This document shows positions 1 to 8,799 of a stretch of 64,000 nucleotides of DNA, piece after piece. Positions within the stretch are counted from its first letter, which is position 1. Every line of letters begins with the position of its first letter. The stretch comes from Chloroflexota bacterium. GTDB taxonomy: Bacteria > Chloroflexota > Limnocylindria > Limnocylindrales > CSP1-4. The stretch covers positions 1-64,000 of the forward strand of contig CANJLL010000008.1 of assembly GCA_947475545.1 (NCBI GenBank). Direction: 5' to 3'. Below the pieces are notes generated by a model, which saw only the letters and a program-made list of their open reading frames with translations, was not told the origin of the DNA and made no database searches. The position numbers and the translations under genes are program-made.

Positions 1-2171
1 AACGCGGGTGGCGCCTCGGCCGGCGTCAGGCACGGCTTGTAGTCGATCAGCGCCGTGTAATCGCTGGTGTCCCAGGGCAGGCCCTTGGCGTCGGTGTACG
101 CCTTGACGGCCTCCCCGGCGTCGATGAAGTGCTCGAGATACATGGGGATCCGCGCCTCGTGGAAGGCACGCGGGTAGGCCGCCCGGGCCGACCGGGTCAT
201 CGGGCTGGTGTAGTAGCCGTGCTCACGGAAGTAGTCCAGGCCGTGCTCGTCACCGCACTGCGACTTCATCCAGTGGTCGGCCAGCTCCTCCCAACCGTAG
301 TCGCGATCCCGCTCCAGCCGCTGGTCGCCGACGAGGTGGGCCGTCTGGTTGTAGGCCGCGTTGAAGTCGCCGCCGAGGCCGAGCCGCTTGACCGCCTCCA
401 GCAGCACCTCGCCCCAGTGGCGCGCCGCCGGCACGGCCTTGACCACCGGCTGCTGGATGTTCCAGGCGTACTCCTGGCCGGGCAGCGCCGCGCTGGTGTA
501 GTGGTGGTATGGGTCGTAGACCAGCGGGACCAGGCGCTCGAGGGAGTGCGTGTCGGGCAGGAGCAGGTCGGCAAACGCCGTGGTCTCGTCGTGGAACGGG
601 TTGAGCGAGACCTGGAACGGGATCGTCGCCAGCGCGGCCCCCATCACCTGCGGGTCGCCGCTCGTGGTCATGATGTTCGAGCGGCTGTGGATCAGGACCT
701 CGGCCTTGTACGGGAGCCCCAGCTCCTCGCCGTGCAGCAGGCCCAGCCAGAGCATCGCCCGGGCGTAGACGGAGACGGGAAACAGCTCGATCAGCTCCAG
801 CGTCTCCGGCGCCTTCACCGTCCGGCGGGGGAGCGAGGCGCTCATGACCCAGCTGTACGGGCTGCCTGGGATCATCAGCCCGTCCTGCTCGGCCTTGGGC
901 ATCCAGTCCGGGCCTGAGCCCGACGCGTTGAGCAGGCCCCCCGGGACGTCGACGGCTCCCAGGAGCACGTTGAGGTGCCCCAGCGCCATGCCGTTGTGCA
1001 TGGAGTGCCGGTGCGCGCTGATGCCCCGATACCAGCAGGCCGCCGCTGGGCGGAGGGGGAGCGTCTCGCCGTCGATGACGGTGGTCTGGCCGATCTGGGC
1101 CGCCTCCAGCATCTCCCGGGCGAGACGGCGGATGGTGGCCGCCGGGACGGTTGTGATCTCCGCGGCATGCTCCGGCGTGTACGCCTCGAGGTGCCGGCGG
1201 AACGAGACGAAGGCCGGCCAGACAACGCACCCGTCGACGTGGAACGGCCCGTCCAGCGATGCGTCGGCCGGCGTGACCATGTCGAAGGGGCGCGCGTCGC
1301 CGGTCCCGCTGATGCCCACCAGGGGCTTCCCGCTCGCGGCATCCCGAACGTAGCGGCCGTCATCGCCGACCAGGTAGGTGGCGTTCGTGTAGCGCCGCAC
1401 GAAGTCCTTGTCGAAGCGGTCCATGACGACCACCCACTCGCGCATGATCGAGAGGGCGAGGGCGGCGTCGGTGCCGGGGCGGATGGGGATCCATTCGTCG
1501 GCGTGCGAGGCGGCCGGCGTCAACACGGGATCGACCACCGTCAGCTTCATGCCCCGGGCACGCGCGTCCGCCATCTCCTTGCTCAGGCCTATCGCGTTCA
1601 TCTGGGCGACGAACCCGTACGAGGTCCCGAACATGACCAGGTGGTCGCAGCGGTGCAGGTCTGGGTGGATGTCGTTGGAGCCCGTGAGCGTGAACGCCAC
1701 CGGGTGCATCCCGTTGCCGCAGAAGAAGCCGGCCGAGCCGGTCGTCAGGTTGGGGCTGCCCACGGCCGACATGAACGCGCGCAGCACCTGGAAGGTGTTC
1801 CGGTCGAACGAGAGTGCGACGACGCTCCGGGGGTCCTTCGCGCGCGCCGCGGCCAGTCGCTCGACGAGGAGGTCCATCGCCTCGTCCCAGGAGATCTCCC
1901 GCCAGCCCGGATCGACGCCGATGCCCTTCTTCGGGTTCGTGCGCACCATGGGTGCCTGGATCCGGTGGGGCGAGTAGACGTTCATCAGCGCGGCCTGGCC
2001 CTTGGCGCAGGTGGCCCCGTAGTTGGGGGCGACGCCCGGGATCCCGTCGACCTTGACGGCCACGCCGTCCACCCGGTGGACCTGGATCGTGCAGCCGTTG
2101 TAGCACATGTCACAGGCGGTGGGGATCCACACATCCTCGTGCAGGGCCTGCTGCCCGGCGACACCCGTCAT
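1..2171 (-). CDS. Molybdopterin-dependent oxidoreductase, paralogue 1 (3' end cut by window)
   Basis: Catalytic subunit of the DMSO-reductase family, which uses bis-MGD molybdenum or tungsten and one [4Fe-4S] cluster. The frame is open from ATG at 2171 to the left edge (723 codons), so the C-terminal cofactor-binding part is missing. The N-terminal cluster ligands are visible as C-x2-C-x3-C-x27-C (Cys20, 23, 27, 55), followed by the family's GSAGFFCGNG stretch, whose Cys is a candidate metal ligand. A GGAGG ribosome site lies 8 nt before the ATG. It aligns along its whole visible length with the gene at 6101-8710, so the two are clear paralogues. It is divergent from the DUF1989 gene, 74 bp away. 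No Tat signal peptide is seen, so it is probably cytoplasmic. The substrate cannot be read from sequence; acetylene-hydratase or pyrogallol-transhydroxylase-like roles are as possible as a true oxidoreductase. Confidence 0.85.
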   Translation of the reverse strand, partial: MTGVAGQQALHEDVWIPTACDMCYNGCTIQVHRVDGVAVKVDGIPGVAPNYGATCAKGQAALMNVYSPHRIQAPMVRTNPKKGIGVDPGWREISWDEAMDLLVERLAAARAKDPRSVVALSFDRNTFQVLRAFMSAVGSPNLTTGSAGFFCGNGMHPVAFTLTGSNDIHPDLHRCDHLVMFGTSYGFVAQMNAIGLSKEMADARARGMKLTVVDPVLTPAASHADEWIPIRPGTDAALALSIMREWVVVMDRFDKDFVRRYTNATYLVGDDGRYVRDAASGKPLVGISGTGDARPFDMVTPADASLDGPFHVDGCVVWPAFVSFRRHLEAYTPEHAAEITTVPAATIRRLAREMLEAAQIGQTTVIDGETLPLRPAAACWYRGISAHRHSMHNGMALGHLNVLLGAVDVPGGLLNASGSGPDWMPKAEQDGLMIPGSPYSWVMSASLPRRTVKAPETLELIELFPVSVYARAMLWLGLLHGEELGLPYKAEVLIHSRSNIMTTSGDPQVMGAALATIPFQVSLNPFHDETTAFADLLLPDTHSLERLVPLVYDPYHHYTSAALPGQEYAWNIQQPVVKAVPAARHWGEVLLEAVKRLGLGGDFNAAYNQTAHLVGDQRLERDRDYGWEELADHWMKSQCGDEHGLDYFREHGYYTSPMTRSARAAYPRAFHEARIPMYLEHFIDAGEAVKAYTDAKGLPWDTSDYTALIDYKPCLTPAEAPPA

Positions 2172-2245
2172 GGCTGGACCCTCCGGGTAGGATGACGTTC
2201 TGGCCCGCCAACCTGGGTGGGCAGTCCAGCTGATGGAGGATTCGC

Positions 2246-2938
2246 ATGCCGTCTGCGGCACCCGTCCCCGGCCCGGTGATTCGCGACGAGGTGATCCCGG
2301 TCGCGGAGTATCTCGGCCTGGAGTTGCACGCCGGGCAGACCCTGCGGATCATCGACCTCGAAGGCAAGCAGGTCCCCGACTTCGTCTGCTTCAACCTGCA
2401 CAACGTCCATGAGCGCCTGTCCACCAACAACTCCCGCCTCATCCAGAAGCGCTGGCTGCTGACCACCGGCCATGCCCTGTACTCGGACGAGGGCAACGTG
2501 ATGCTCCGGATCACGGCGGACACGGTGGGGATCCACCACGCCTCGGCCGGCTGCTGCAACGAGTTTGCCAACTTCCTGCGGTACGGGGAGCACGGCACCC
2601 GGAATTGCCTGGACAACATGGCGATGGCCGCGGCGCCCATCGGCATCACGACCAAGGACATCCCCGGCGCCTTCTGCCCGTTCATGAAGGTGATCTCGCA
2701 CCCGGACGGACGGTACGAGATTCAGGAGCCGGATTCGCGCGCCGGCGACTACCTGGACCTGACCGCGGAGATGGACCTGTTCGTGGCGATCTCCAACTGC
2801 CCCCAGGACAAGAACCCGTGCAACGGGTTCAACCCGACGCCGCTGGGGATCGTGGTCTTTGACGCAGCGCCTGACGGGCGGGCGCCTGACGGGCGGGCGC
2901 CTGACGGGCGGGCGCCTGACGGGCGGGCCAACGTCTGA
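2246..2938 (+). CDS. DUF1989 (urea carboxylase-associated) family protein
   Basis: 230 residues matching the DUF1989/UAAP family, cytoplasmic proteins often encoded beside urea or guanidine carboxylase and taurine/nitrate-type ABC importers. Conserved features include DLEGKQVPDF, the GCCNEFANF segment, the FCPFM motif and the C-terminal NCPQDKNPCNGFNPTPL stretch, whose Cys residues are typical of the family. The ATG is set by a GGAGG 7 nt upstream. It is divergent from one molybdoenzyme gene and convergent with the ABC importer, which fits a role in metabolism of a small nitrogen compound, but the reaction is unknown for the family. The last 20 or so residues are four copies of an APDGR pentapeptide encoded by a perfect 15-bp tandem repeat, outside the conserved domain. 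A strong hairpin terminator follows. Confidence 0.85.
   Translation: MPSAAPVPGPVIRDEVIPVAEYLGLELHAGQTLRIIDLEGKQVPDFVCFNLHNVHERLSTNNSRLIQKRWLLTTGHALYSDEGNVMLRITADTVGIHHASAGCCNEFANFLRYGEHGTRNCLDNMAMAAAPIGITTKDIPGAFCPFMKVISHPDGRYEIQEPDSRAGDYLDLTAEMDLFVAISNCPQDKNPCNGFNPTPLGIVVFDAAPDGRAPDGRAPDGRAPDGRANV
2867..2926 (+). repeat. Four perfect 15-bp tandem repeats in the DUF1989 gene
   Basis: Four identical head-to-tail copies of a 15-bp unit (GCGCCTGACGGGCGG) encode the APDGR pentapeptide at the protein's C-terminus. The unit is a multiple of three, so copy-number change keeps the frame. The perfect identity points to recent slippage expansion. Confidence 0.9.
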
Positions 2939-2961
2939 CGCCCGACCGCGCCACGGAATCA

Positions 2962-2994
2962 AGAGAGCCCGGCCGGGGTCCGGCCGGGCTCTCT
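2962..2994. terminator. Bidirectional hairpin terminator
   Basis: A perfect 15-bp stem (left arm 2962-2976, right arm 2980-2994) with a GGT loop. It lies between the convergent DUF1989 gene (stop at 2938) and the ABC binding-protein gene (stop at 3029) and can serve both. No long T-tract follows on either strand. Confidence 0.8.
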
Positions 2995-3028
2995 CATCGT
3001 CCCGGCCGTGGGCCGGCACGATGACGAT

Positions 3029-4135
3029 CTACTTGAGCTTGTAGGTGGCGTCCAGGTAGTCGAGGAAGCCCTCGGCCGCGAGCTCGCCGATGAGGTCGCG
3101 CGTGCGCGCGGCCTTGGTGATGTCGAACTTGCCTTCGCCGACGTAGGTGTCGGTCAAGGACTGCGTGTTTTCGGGTGTGATGGTCCCCATGTCCCGTGGC
3201 CGGGCCGCGTTGTCGGCCGCGTACGCCCAGCTGGCGTCGAGGAGCGCGGTGTCCTTGGCGTCCAGGGACATGCGCGAGACCAGAACCGCCTGGGCGGTGG
3301 CCTTGTCGCTGATCAGCATCGCGACGCCTTCCATGAACCCGCGCAGGTACGCCTTGGCGGTGTTCTCGTAGCCCTTCACCCAGTCGGGGTCGCCGGCGAT
3401 GATGACCGTCGGGAAGGGGATCTTGAGGGAGCTCATCTTGACGAGGGTCTTCAGGTTGGGATCCTTGGCCGCGACCAGGGTCTGCGGCGGACCGAACGCG
3501 CCGCCCTGGGCCTGGCCGGCCGTGAGCGCGGCGAGGATGTCCCCGAGGCCGCCGGTCTTGAGGAACGTCACCTTGGTCGCGTCCGCGCTCTCCTTCTTCA
3601 GGAGCGAGAGGGCTGCGCCGTGGGGCGCCCCACCCAGGCCGGTGATCGCGACGACCTTCCCTTCGAGGTCCTTCATCGAGTTGATCGACTTGTTGACCAA
3701 GAAGTCGTACAGGTGGTAGTTGTAGTTGTTGCCGTAGTACTCGACCTTGGAGCCCGCGGCCAGGATGTTCGGCGGGTTGTAGCCGCCGATGGCGCCGAAC
3801 TTGAAGGTGCCGGACAGGTAGCCGGCGAGCATCTGCGACGACGGGACGTTGGGGATGTCGACGGTGAGGCCGTACTTGGCGAACAGGCCCTTGTCGATCG
3901 CGATCCACGTGGGCAGCATCAGCGGCGAGACCGCGAACTGCGGGACGGTGATCTTGGTGATCTCGGGCGGCCGCGGCGTGGTCTTGGCCGTCGGGCCCGC
4001 GGATGCGGCCGTGCTGGCCGCCGCGGTGGGTGCCGCCGTAGGTGCGGGTGTTGCGGCGCCTGCGCAGGCGGCGACCAGGATGGTGACGAGGCCCATGGCC
4101 GTCGCCACCGAACCAGGACGGCGTATCAACTGCAT
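3029..4135 (-). CDS. ABC transporter substrate-binding lipoprotein (NMT1/SsuA type)
   Basis: 368-residue periplasmic-type binding protein of the nitrate/sulfonate/taurine/thiamine-precursor group. The N-terminus is a lipoprotein signal peptide with lipobox LVAAC (Cys near residue 24), then a Thr/Ala/Pro-rich linker to about residue 55, then the two-lobed domain (LPTWIAIDKGLFAKYGL, typical of the family's first strand-helix unit). A consensus AGGAGG precedes the ATG by 6 nt. It is last of three importer genes, 91 bp after the permease. Ligand identity is not deducible; the neighbouring DUF1989 gene hints at a small nitrogen compound, by analogy with urea/guanidine carboxylase clusters. Confidence 0.9.
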   Translation of the reverse strand: MQLIRRPGSVATAMGLVTILVAACAGAATPAPTAAPTAAASTAASAGPTAKTTPRPPEITKITVPQFAVSPLMLPTWIAIDKGLFAKYGLTVDIPNVPSSQMLAGYLSGTFKFGAIGGYNPPNILAAGSKVEYYGNNYNYHLYDFLVNKSINSMKDLEGKVVAITGLGGAPHGAALSLLKKESADATKVTFLKTGGLGDILAALTAGQAQGGAFGPPQTLVAAKDPNLKTLVKMSSLKIPFPTVIIAGDPDWVKGYENTAKAYLRGFMEGVAMLISDKATAQAVLVSRMSLDAKDTALLDASWAYAADNAARPRDMGTITPENTQSLTDTYVGEGKFDITKAARTRDLIGELAAEGFLDYLDATYKLK

Positions 4136-4226
4136 GTTGTTCCTCCTCTTGCCTGTCCCCTGCGGCCGGACCCCGATCGGGCGTCCGGTCCAGGCACAAT
4201 GCGACCGTGCTTCCAGTGCGATCCCG

Positions 4227-5066
4227 CTAGACCGCCCGCCAGGTGTCGAACCTCCTCTCGAGCCACCTGGCGAAGGTCGTGAGGCTCACGCCCACGAACG
4301 CCAGGACGATGATCAGCGCGAAGACCCGGACCATGTTGAAGGTGTCCGTCGCATTGGAGAGCATCCAGCCGATCCCCTGCGTGGACGCGATCATCTCGCC
4401 GACCACGATCCCGATCAGGCCGCGGGTGATGCCCAGGCGGACGCCGGTGATGATGAACGGCACGGCGCCGGGCAGGATGATCGCCCGGAACTGCATCAGG
4501 CGCGGGATGGAGAAGCTCTCGGCCATCTCCAGCAGCTCGCGGCTGGTGGTCCGGACGCCGGACGCGGTCGACAGCAGGATGGGGAAGAGGCCGCTGATGA
4601 AGACCAGCACCATCTTGCTCTCCAGCCCGATGCCAAACCAGATGATCAGCAGCGGCGCAAACGCGATCCGGGGTGTCGCGTCAAGCGCGCTGACCCACCA
4701 GACCAGCAACTTGTCGATCCGCGATGAAGCACCCATGCCGATGCCCACGACGATTCCGACGACGAGCGCGGCCAGCATGCCGCCGCCGAACTCGATGCCA
4801 CTGGCGAGCAGGTGTTGGTTGAGCTTGCCGGTGCTCACGAGGTTCCACAGGTCGACCAGGACGTCGGACAGCTTGGGCAGGAAGAGCGGCGGCACGATGC
4901 CGGACATCGCGAACAGCTGCCACGCGGACAGACCGCCCACCACGGAGATGAGCTGGAGCGTGAAGCGGGGCGCTCCCCGTCGCCGCGCCAGCACCGTCAC
5001 GTTGGACGGGGTCCCGGCGAGGCCGACTGGCAGCCCCGCGGCTTCGGCGGGCAGGCCGGCGGTCAC
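4227..5066 (-). CDS. ABC transporter permease (SsuC/TauC type)
   Basis: 279-residue inner-membrane permease with about six transmembrane helices. The conserved cytoplasmic EAA loop that docks the ATPase is seen as ELLEMAESFSIPRLMQFRAIILPGAVPFIITG. Its GTG start (5066) overlaps the stop of the ATPase gene in a GTGA tetranucleotide, so the two are translationally coupled. Family and gene order (ATPase-permease-binding protein) fit nitrate/sulfonate/taurine-type importers. Confidence 0.92.
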   Translation of the reverse strand: MTAGLPAEAAGLPVGLAGTPSNVTVLARRRGAPRFTLQLISVVGGLSAWQLFAMSGIVPPLFLPKLSDVLVDLWNLVSTGKLNQHLLASGIEFGGGMLAALVVGIVVGIGMGASSRIDKLLVWWVSALDATPRIAFAPLLIIWFGIGLESKMVLVFISGLFPILLSTASGVRTTSRELLEMAESFSIPRLMQFRAIILPGAVPFIITGVRLGITRGLIGIVVGEMIASTQGIGWMLSNATDTFNMVRVFALIIVLAFVGVSLTTFARWLERRFDTWRAV

Positions 5067-5905
5067 GCGACTGCTCCCGACGTGACCACAGGCTGGACCG
5101 GTGCACCCGACGTGTCGCCGCCGAATGCCCCGATCTCGCTCCAGATCGCGTCCTCGTAGGCGTGGAACTGCGGCGTGCGCTTGATGGCCAGCTGGCGCGG
5201 CCGCGGGATGTCGATCACGAACTCGCGGCGAAGCCGGCCGGGACTCGATGAGAGCACCAGCACCCGGTCCGCGAGGAAGATGGCCTCGTCGATCTGGTGG
5301 GTCACGAAGACGGCGGTCACTCGGTCGCGCTCCCAGATGTTGAGCAGCTCCTGCTGCATGTACTCGCGCGTCTGGGCGTCGAGCGCGGCGAAGGGCTCGT
5401 CGAGGAGCAGGACCTGGGGGTTGACCACCAGCGCCCGGGCCAGGTTGACGCGCTGCTGCATGCCACCGGACAGCTGGTTGGGGAACGCCTTGGCAAAGCG
5501 GGTCAGGCCCACGCGCTCAACCAGGGCCATGGCGCGGTCGTGGGCCTCGGCCTTGGGGACGCCCCGGCCCTCCAGCGGGAGCATGATGTTGCCGAGCACC
5601 GTCCGCCACGGCAGGAGCCGGCCGTCCTGGAAGACCATCGCCTTCGTCGGCCCCGGTCGGGTGACTCGTCGCCCGTCGACCTCGATGTACCCGCTGGCCA
5701 CCGGGATCAGTCCGTCGATGGCTTTCAGCAGCGTGGACTTGCCGCAGCCGCTCTGGCCCACGACCGCGACGAACTCGCCATCGCGCACCGACAGGGAGAG
5801 GCCCTCGACCGCAGTGACGGCGAAACCGGCGCGCTCGTACCGGATGACGACGTCCTGGACGATGACCTTCTGGGCGCGGTCGTCAACCGCGCGGTCGTCA
5901 GGCAC
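5063..5905 (-). CDS. ABC transporter ATP-binding protein (SsuB/TauB type)
   Basis: 280-residue ATPase that powers the importer. All motifs are present in order: Walker A VGQSGCGKST, Q-loop MVFQDGRLLPW, signature LSGGMQQRVNLARAL, Walker B VLLLDEPFAALD, and the switch histidine in VTHQIDEA. The GLLPW-like Q-loop and short C-terminus are typical of the nitrate/sulfonate/taurine subfamily. The likely start is GTG at 5905; no convincing ribosome site precedes it, so the start is less certain. 195 bp separates it from the upstream molybdoenzyme gene; the two could be co-transcribed or the importer could have its own promoter there. Confidence 0.93.
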   Translation of the reverse strand: MPDDRAVDDRAQKVIVQDVVIRYERAGFAVTAVEGLSLSVRDGEFVAVVGQSGCGKSTLLKAIDGLIPVASGYIEVDGRRVTRPGPTKAMVFQDGRLLPWRTVLGNIMLPLEGRGVPKAEAHDRAMALVERVGLTRFAKAFPNQLSGGMQQRVNLARALVVNPQVLLLDEPFAALDAQTREYMQQELLNIWERDRVTAVFVTHQIDEAIFLADRVLVLSSSPGRLRREFVIDIPRPRQLAIKRTPQFHAYEDAIWSEIGAFGGDTSGAPVQPVVTSGAVA

Positions 5906-6100
5906 GGTCGGTAGCCGCCTGTGCCGCCGCCGCGGATCTCCCTGACTGGTGCTTCACGCGTCCTCCAGGTGGTGCCTGCTCAGGAGCTGTCGCTGCCGGG
6001 ATCGCTGTCGAGTGGCGCAGAGGATAGCAGCAGGCACACCTCGCGAGTGGGTGTTTCCCCTGAGCTGCCGCCGGCACCGTGGTGCCCCCGCCCCGGCGCA

Positions 6101-8710
6101 TCAGAGCCTCGCGACGCGGACCTTGACGCAGGCATCGAGGGCGGTCGTCAGCGTGTCCATCCGGTCGATCGAGTAGGTGAGGAGGCTGTTGAAGTGGACC
6201 CCCTTGCTCTTCGCCGTCGGGTTGCCCACGGCCCAGCGGCCGAGGACCCCGGGCACGTTCAGGCATTCAGGGTGGAGGCCCTCCGTCAGCCGGGCCACGC
6301 CCTCGGCCCGCTTGCCGTCCGGCGTCTCCAGGCTGATCCGGTCGCCCTCGCGGATCCCCTTTGCGCGCGCGGTGTCCGCATTGATCCCCACCGTGAAGAC
6401 CTTGGTGTTGCGGGTGGCCAGGTCCACCAGCCACGGGTTCTCGGCCGTGAACGAGTAGGACATGAACGGGAGCTTCTGGTTGACCACCCACAGGTCGAAG
6501 CCGGGCGGGCTGCTCTCCGGGGCGAGGCAGGGCTTCCAGCTGACGAGGGGCTCGTAGTCGCCGGTATCCCACGCGATCCCGCGCGGCTCCACGTAGGCGC
6601 GAACGGCCTCGCCGGCGTCGATGAAGTGCTCCAGGTAGAGCGGGATCCTGCCCGGGTGGTGGATCAGCGGGTAGCTGGCGCGCGCCGTCCGGACCTGCTC
6701 GCTCTTGTAGTAGCCGTGTTCACGGAAGTAGTCCAGGCCGTGCTCGTCGCCGCACAGCGAGCGAGTCCAGCGGTCCGAGATCTCCTCCCACGAGTAGACC
6801 TGGTCGCGCTCAAGGCGGTACGGCCCGGCCAGCTGCGCGCCCGCGCTGAACGCGGCGTTGAAGTCCCCGGTCAGCTCCAGCCGGCCCACCAGGTCCAGGA
6901 GCACCTCGATCCAGCTCCGGGCGCCCGGGACGGCCTTGGTGACCGGCTGCTGGAAGTTCCAGGCGTAGTGCTCAAAGGGGAGTGCCGCGCTGGTGTAGTG
7001 GTAGTACGGGCTGTAGACGAGGGGCACCAGCCGCTCCAGCGCGTGGGTGTCGGGGAGGAGCAGGTCCGCGAACTGGCTGGATTCGTCCTCGAAGACGCTC
7101 ATGGAGCAGATGAACGGGATGGCGCGGAGCGCCTCGGCCATGGCCCGGGGGTCGCCGCTGGTAGCCATCAGGTTGGTGCGGGCCTGGATCAGGACCTCGG
7201 CCTTGTACGGCAGGCCGAACTCCTCGCCGCGCAGCACGCCGATGGGCAGCATGGCCCGCGCGTAGGCGGAGACCGGGAAGAGCTCCATCAGCTCGATGGT
7301 CTGCGGCTCCTTCACGGTCCGGCGGGGGAGCGACGACGCCTGGTGGCCGCCATACGGGCTGTTGGGAATCATCAGGCCATCCGCGTCGCTGGCCGGCATC
7401 CAGGTGGGGCCGGACCCCGCGGCGTTGACCAGCCCGCCGGGCACGTCCACCGCACCCAGGAGCACGTTGAGCAGGCCCATCGCCATCCCGGACTGCATCG
7501 CGTGCTTGTGGGCGGAGATGCCCCGGTACCAGCACGCTGCCGCCGGGCGGAGCGGGTAGGTCTGGCCGTCCAGCACGGTCGTCTGGCCGATCCTGGCCGC
7601 CTCCAGCATCTCCCGGGCGAGGCGCCGAATGGTGGCCGCGGGGACGGAGGTGATCGTCTCGGCGTGCTCGGGAGTGTGCGGGCGCAGGTTGTCGCGGAAG
7701 GCCTCGAAGGCCGGTCGAACGGTTCGGCCGTCCACGTCGAACGCTCCCTCGAGCGCGGCGTTGCCCGGCGCCACGATGTCGAATGGGCGGGCGCGGCCCG
7801 TCCCTTCGATGCCCACCAGCGGCTTGCCCGTCTCGACGTCCCGGACGTAGCGCCCGTCCGCGCCGATCAGGTACGTGGCGTTGGTGTGGCGGCGGAGGAA
7901 GTCCTTGTCGAAACGGTCCAGCTCGATGACCCACTCGCGCTGCACCGCCAGCGCGAGCTCGGCGTCCGTGCCGGGCCGGATGGGAATCCACTCGTCGGCC
8001 TGGGAGGCCGCATAGGTCAGCACGGGGTCCACGACCGTCAGCTTCATGCCGCGGGCCCGGGCGTCGGCCATCTCCTTGGCGAGGCCCATGGCGTTCATCT
8101 GGGCCACGAACCCGTACGAGGTCCCGAACATCACGAGGTGGTCGCAGTGCTCCAGGTCGGGATGGACGTCGAGGGAGCCCGTGAGCATGAACGCGATGGG
8201 GTGGAGGCCGTTGCCGCAGAAGAACCCGGCGCTGCCCGTGGTCATGTTGGGGCTGCCGATCGCGGCCATGAAGGCGCGCAGGACGTGGAACGCGTAGCGG
8301 TCGAAGGTCAGCCCGATGACGCCCCGGGGGTCCTTCGCGCGCGCCGCCCGGAGCTTGTCCGTGAGCAGGTCCAGCGCCTCGTCCCAGCCGATGTCGCGCC
8401 AGCCGGGGTCCACGCCGATGCCCTTGACCGGGTTGGTCCGGACCCTGGGGGACTGCACCCTGTGGGGCGAGTACAGGTTCATCATGGCCGCCTGGCCCTT
8501 GGCGCAGGTGGACCCGTAGTTGGGCGGCGCGTCCTTCACGCCCTCGACGCGGACCACCACCCCGTCCACGCGATGCGCCCGGATCGTGCAGCCGTTGTAG
8601 CACATGTCACAGGCGGTTGGCACCCAGACGTCCTCGTGAACGGCCCCGTCCGGACCTACCACGGGTAGCTGCACCGGCACGGCCAAGGCGACCCCCTCAT
8701 CAACCACCAC
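6101..8710 (-). CDS. Molybdopterin-dependent oxidoreductase, paralogue 2
   Basis: 869-residue DMSO-reductase-family catalytic subunit. [4Fe-4S] ligands are Cys34, 37, 41 and 69 (C-x2-C-x3-C-x27-C). The GSAGFFCGNGLHP segment carries Cys165, a candidate Mo/W ligand by position. The later molybdopterin motifs (VVDPVLTYAASQADEWIPIRPGTD, the PDTHALERLVPLV region and the C-terminal dinucleotide-binding domain) are present, so the protein looks complete. No Tat signal and no adjacent electron-transfer or membrane-anchor subunit is seen. The GTG at 8710 gives the longest frame; alignment with the paralogue suggests the real start may be about 17 codons further in (GTG before GPDGAVHEDVW). It probably forms one transcription unit with the upstream unknown gene (89 bp) and the downstream importer. 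Confidence 0.88.
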   Translation of the reverse strand: MVVDEGVALAVPVQLPVVGPDGAVHEDVWVPTACDMCYNGCTIRAHRVDGVVVRVEGVKDAPPNYGSTCAKGQAAMMNLYSPHRVQSPRVRTNPVKGIGVDPGWRDIGWDEALDLLTDKLRAARAKDPRGVIGLTFDRYAFHVLRAFMAAIGSPNMTTGSAGFFCGNGLHPIAFMLTGSLDVHPDLEHCDHLVMFGTSYGFVAQMNAMGLAKEMADARARGMKLTVVDPVLTYAASQADEWIPIRPGTDAELALAVQREWVIELDRFDKDFLRRHTNATYLIGADGRYVRDVETGKPLVGIEGTGRARPFDIVAPGNAALEGAFDVDGRTVRPAFEAFRDNLRPHTPEHAETITSVPAATIRRLAREMLEAARIGQTTVLDGQTYPLRPAAACWYRGISAHKHAMQSGMAMGLLNVLLGAVDVPGGLVNAAGSGPTWMPASDADGLMIPNSPYGGHQASSLPRRTVKEPQTIELMELFPVSAYARAMLPIGVLRGEEFGLPYKAEVLIQARTNLMATSGDPRAMAEALRAIPFICSMSVFEDESSQFADLLLPDTHALERLVPLVYSPYYHYTSAALPFEHYAWNFQQPVTKAVPGARSWIEVLLDLVGRLELTGDFNAAFSAGAQLAGPYRLERDQVYSWEEISDRWTRSLCGDEHGLDYFREHGYYKSEQVRTARASYPLIHHPGRIPLYLEHFIDAGEAVRAYVEPRGIAWDTGDYEPLVSWKPCLAPESSPPGFDLWVVNQKLPFMSYSFTAENPWLVDLATRNTKVFTVGINADTARAKGIREGDRISLETPDGKRAEGVARLTEGLHPECLNVPGVLGRWAVGNPTAKSKGVHFNSLLTYSIDRMDTLTTALDACVKVRVARL

Positions 8711-8799
8711 GAACCCAGGGGGTCATTGTGGGACGGGGCGCAAGGCCCGAAGCGGCCGTTTGCCCGCCGCCTGCCCGGGGCCCGGCGCGCGGTCGATCG

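Noticed and set aside
5906..6100. Possible riboswitch (guanidine or molybdenum cofactor) between the molybdoenzyme and ABC genes
   Set aside because: Some dyads are present, but the conserved core sequences of ykkC/guanidine-I or Moco RNA motifs were not found on reading.
5921..8668. Plus-strand open frame of 915 codons opposite the molybdoenzyme gene
   Set aside because: It is the antisense shadow of a high-GC gene; Arg/Val/Gly/His-rich composition and no recognisable motifs, while the minus strand has full family motifs.
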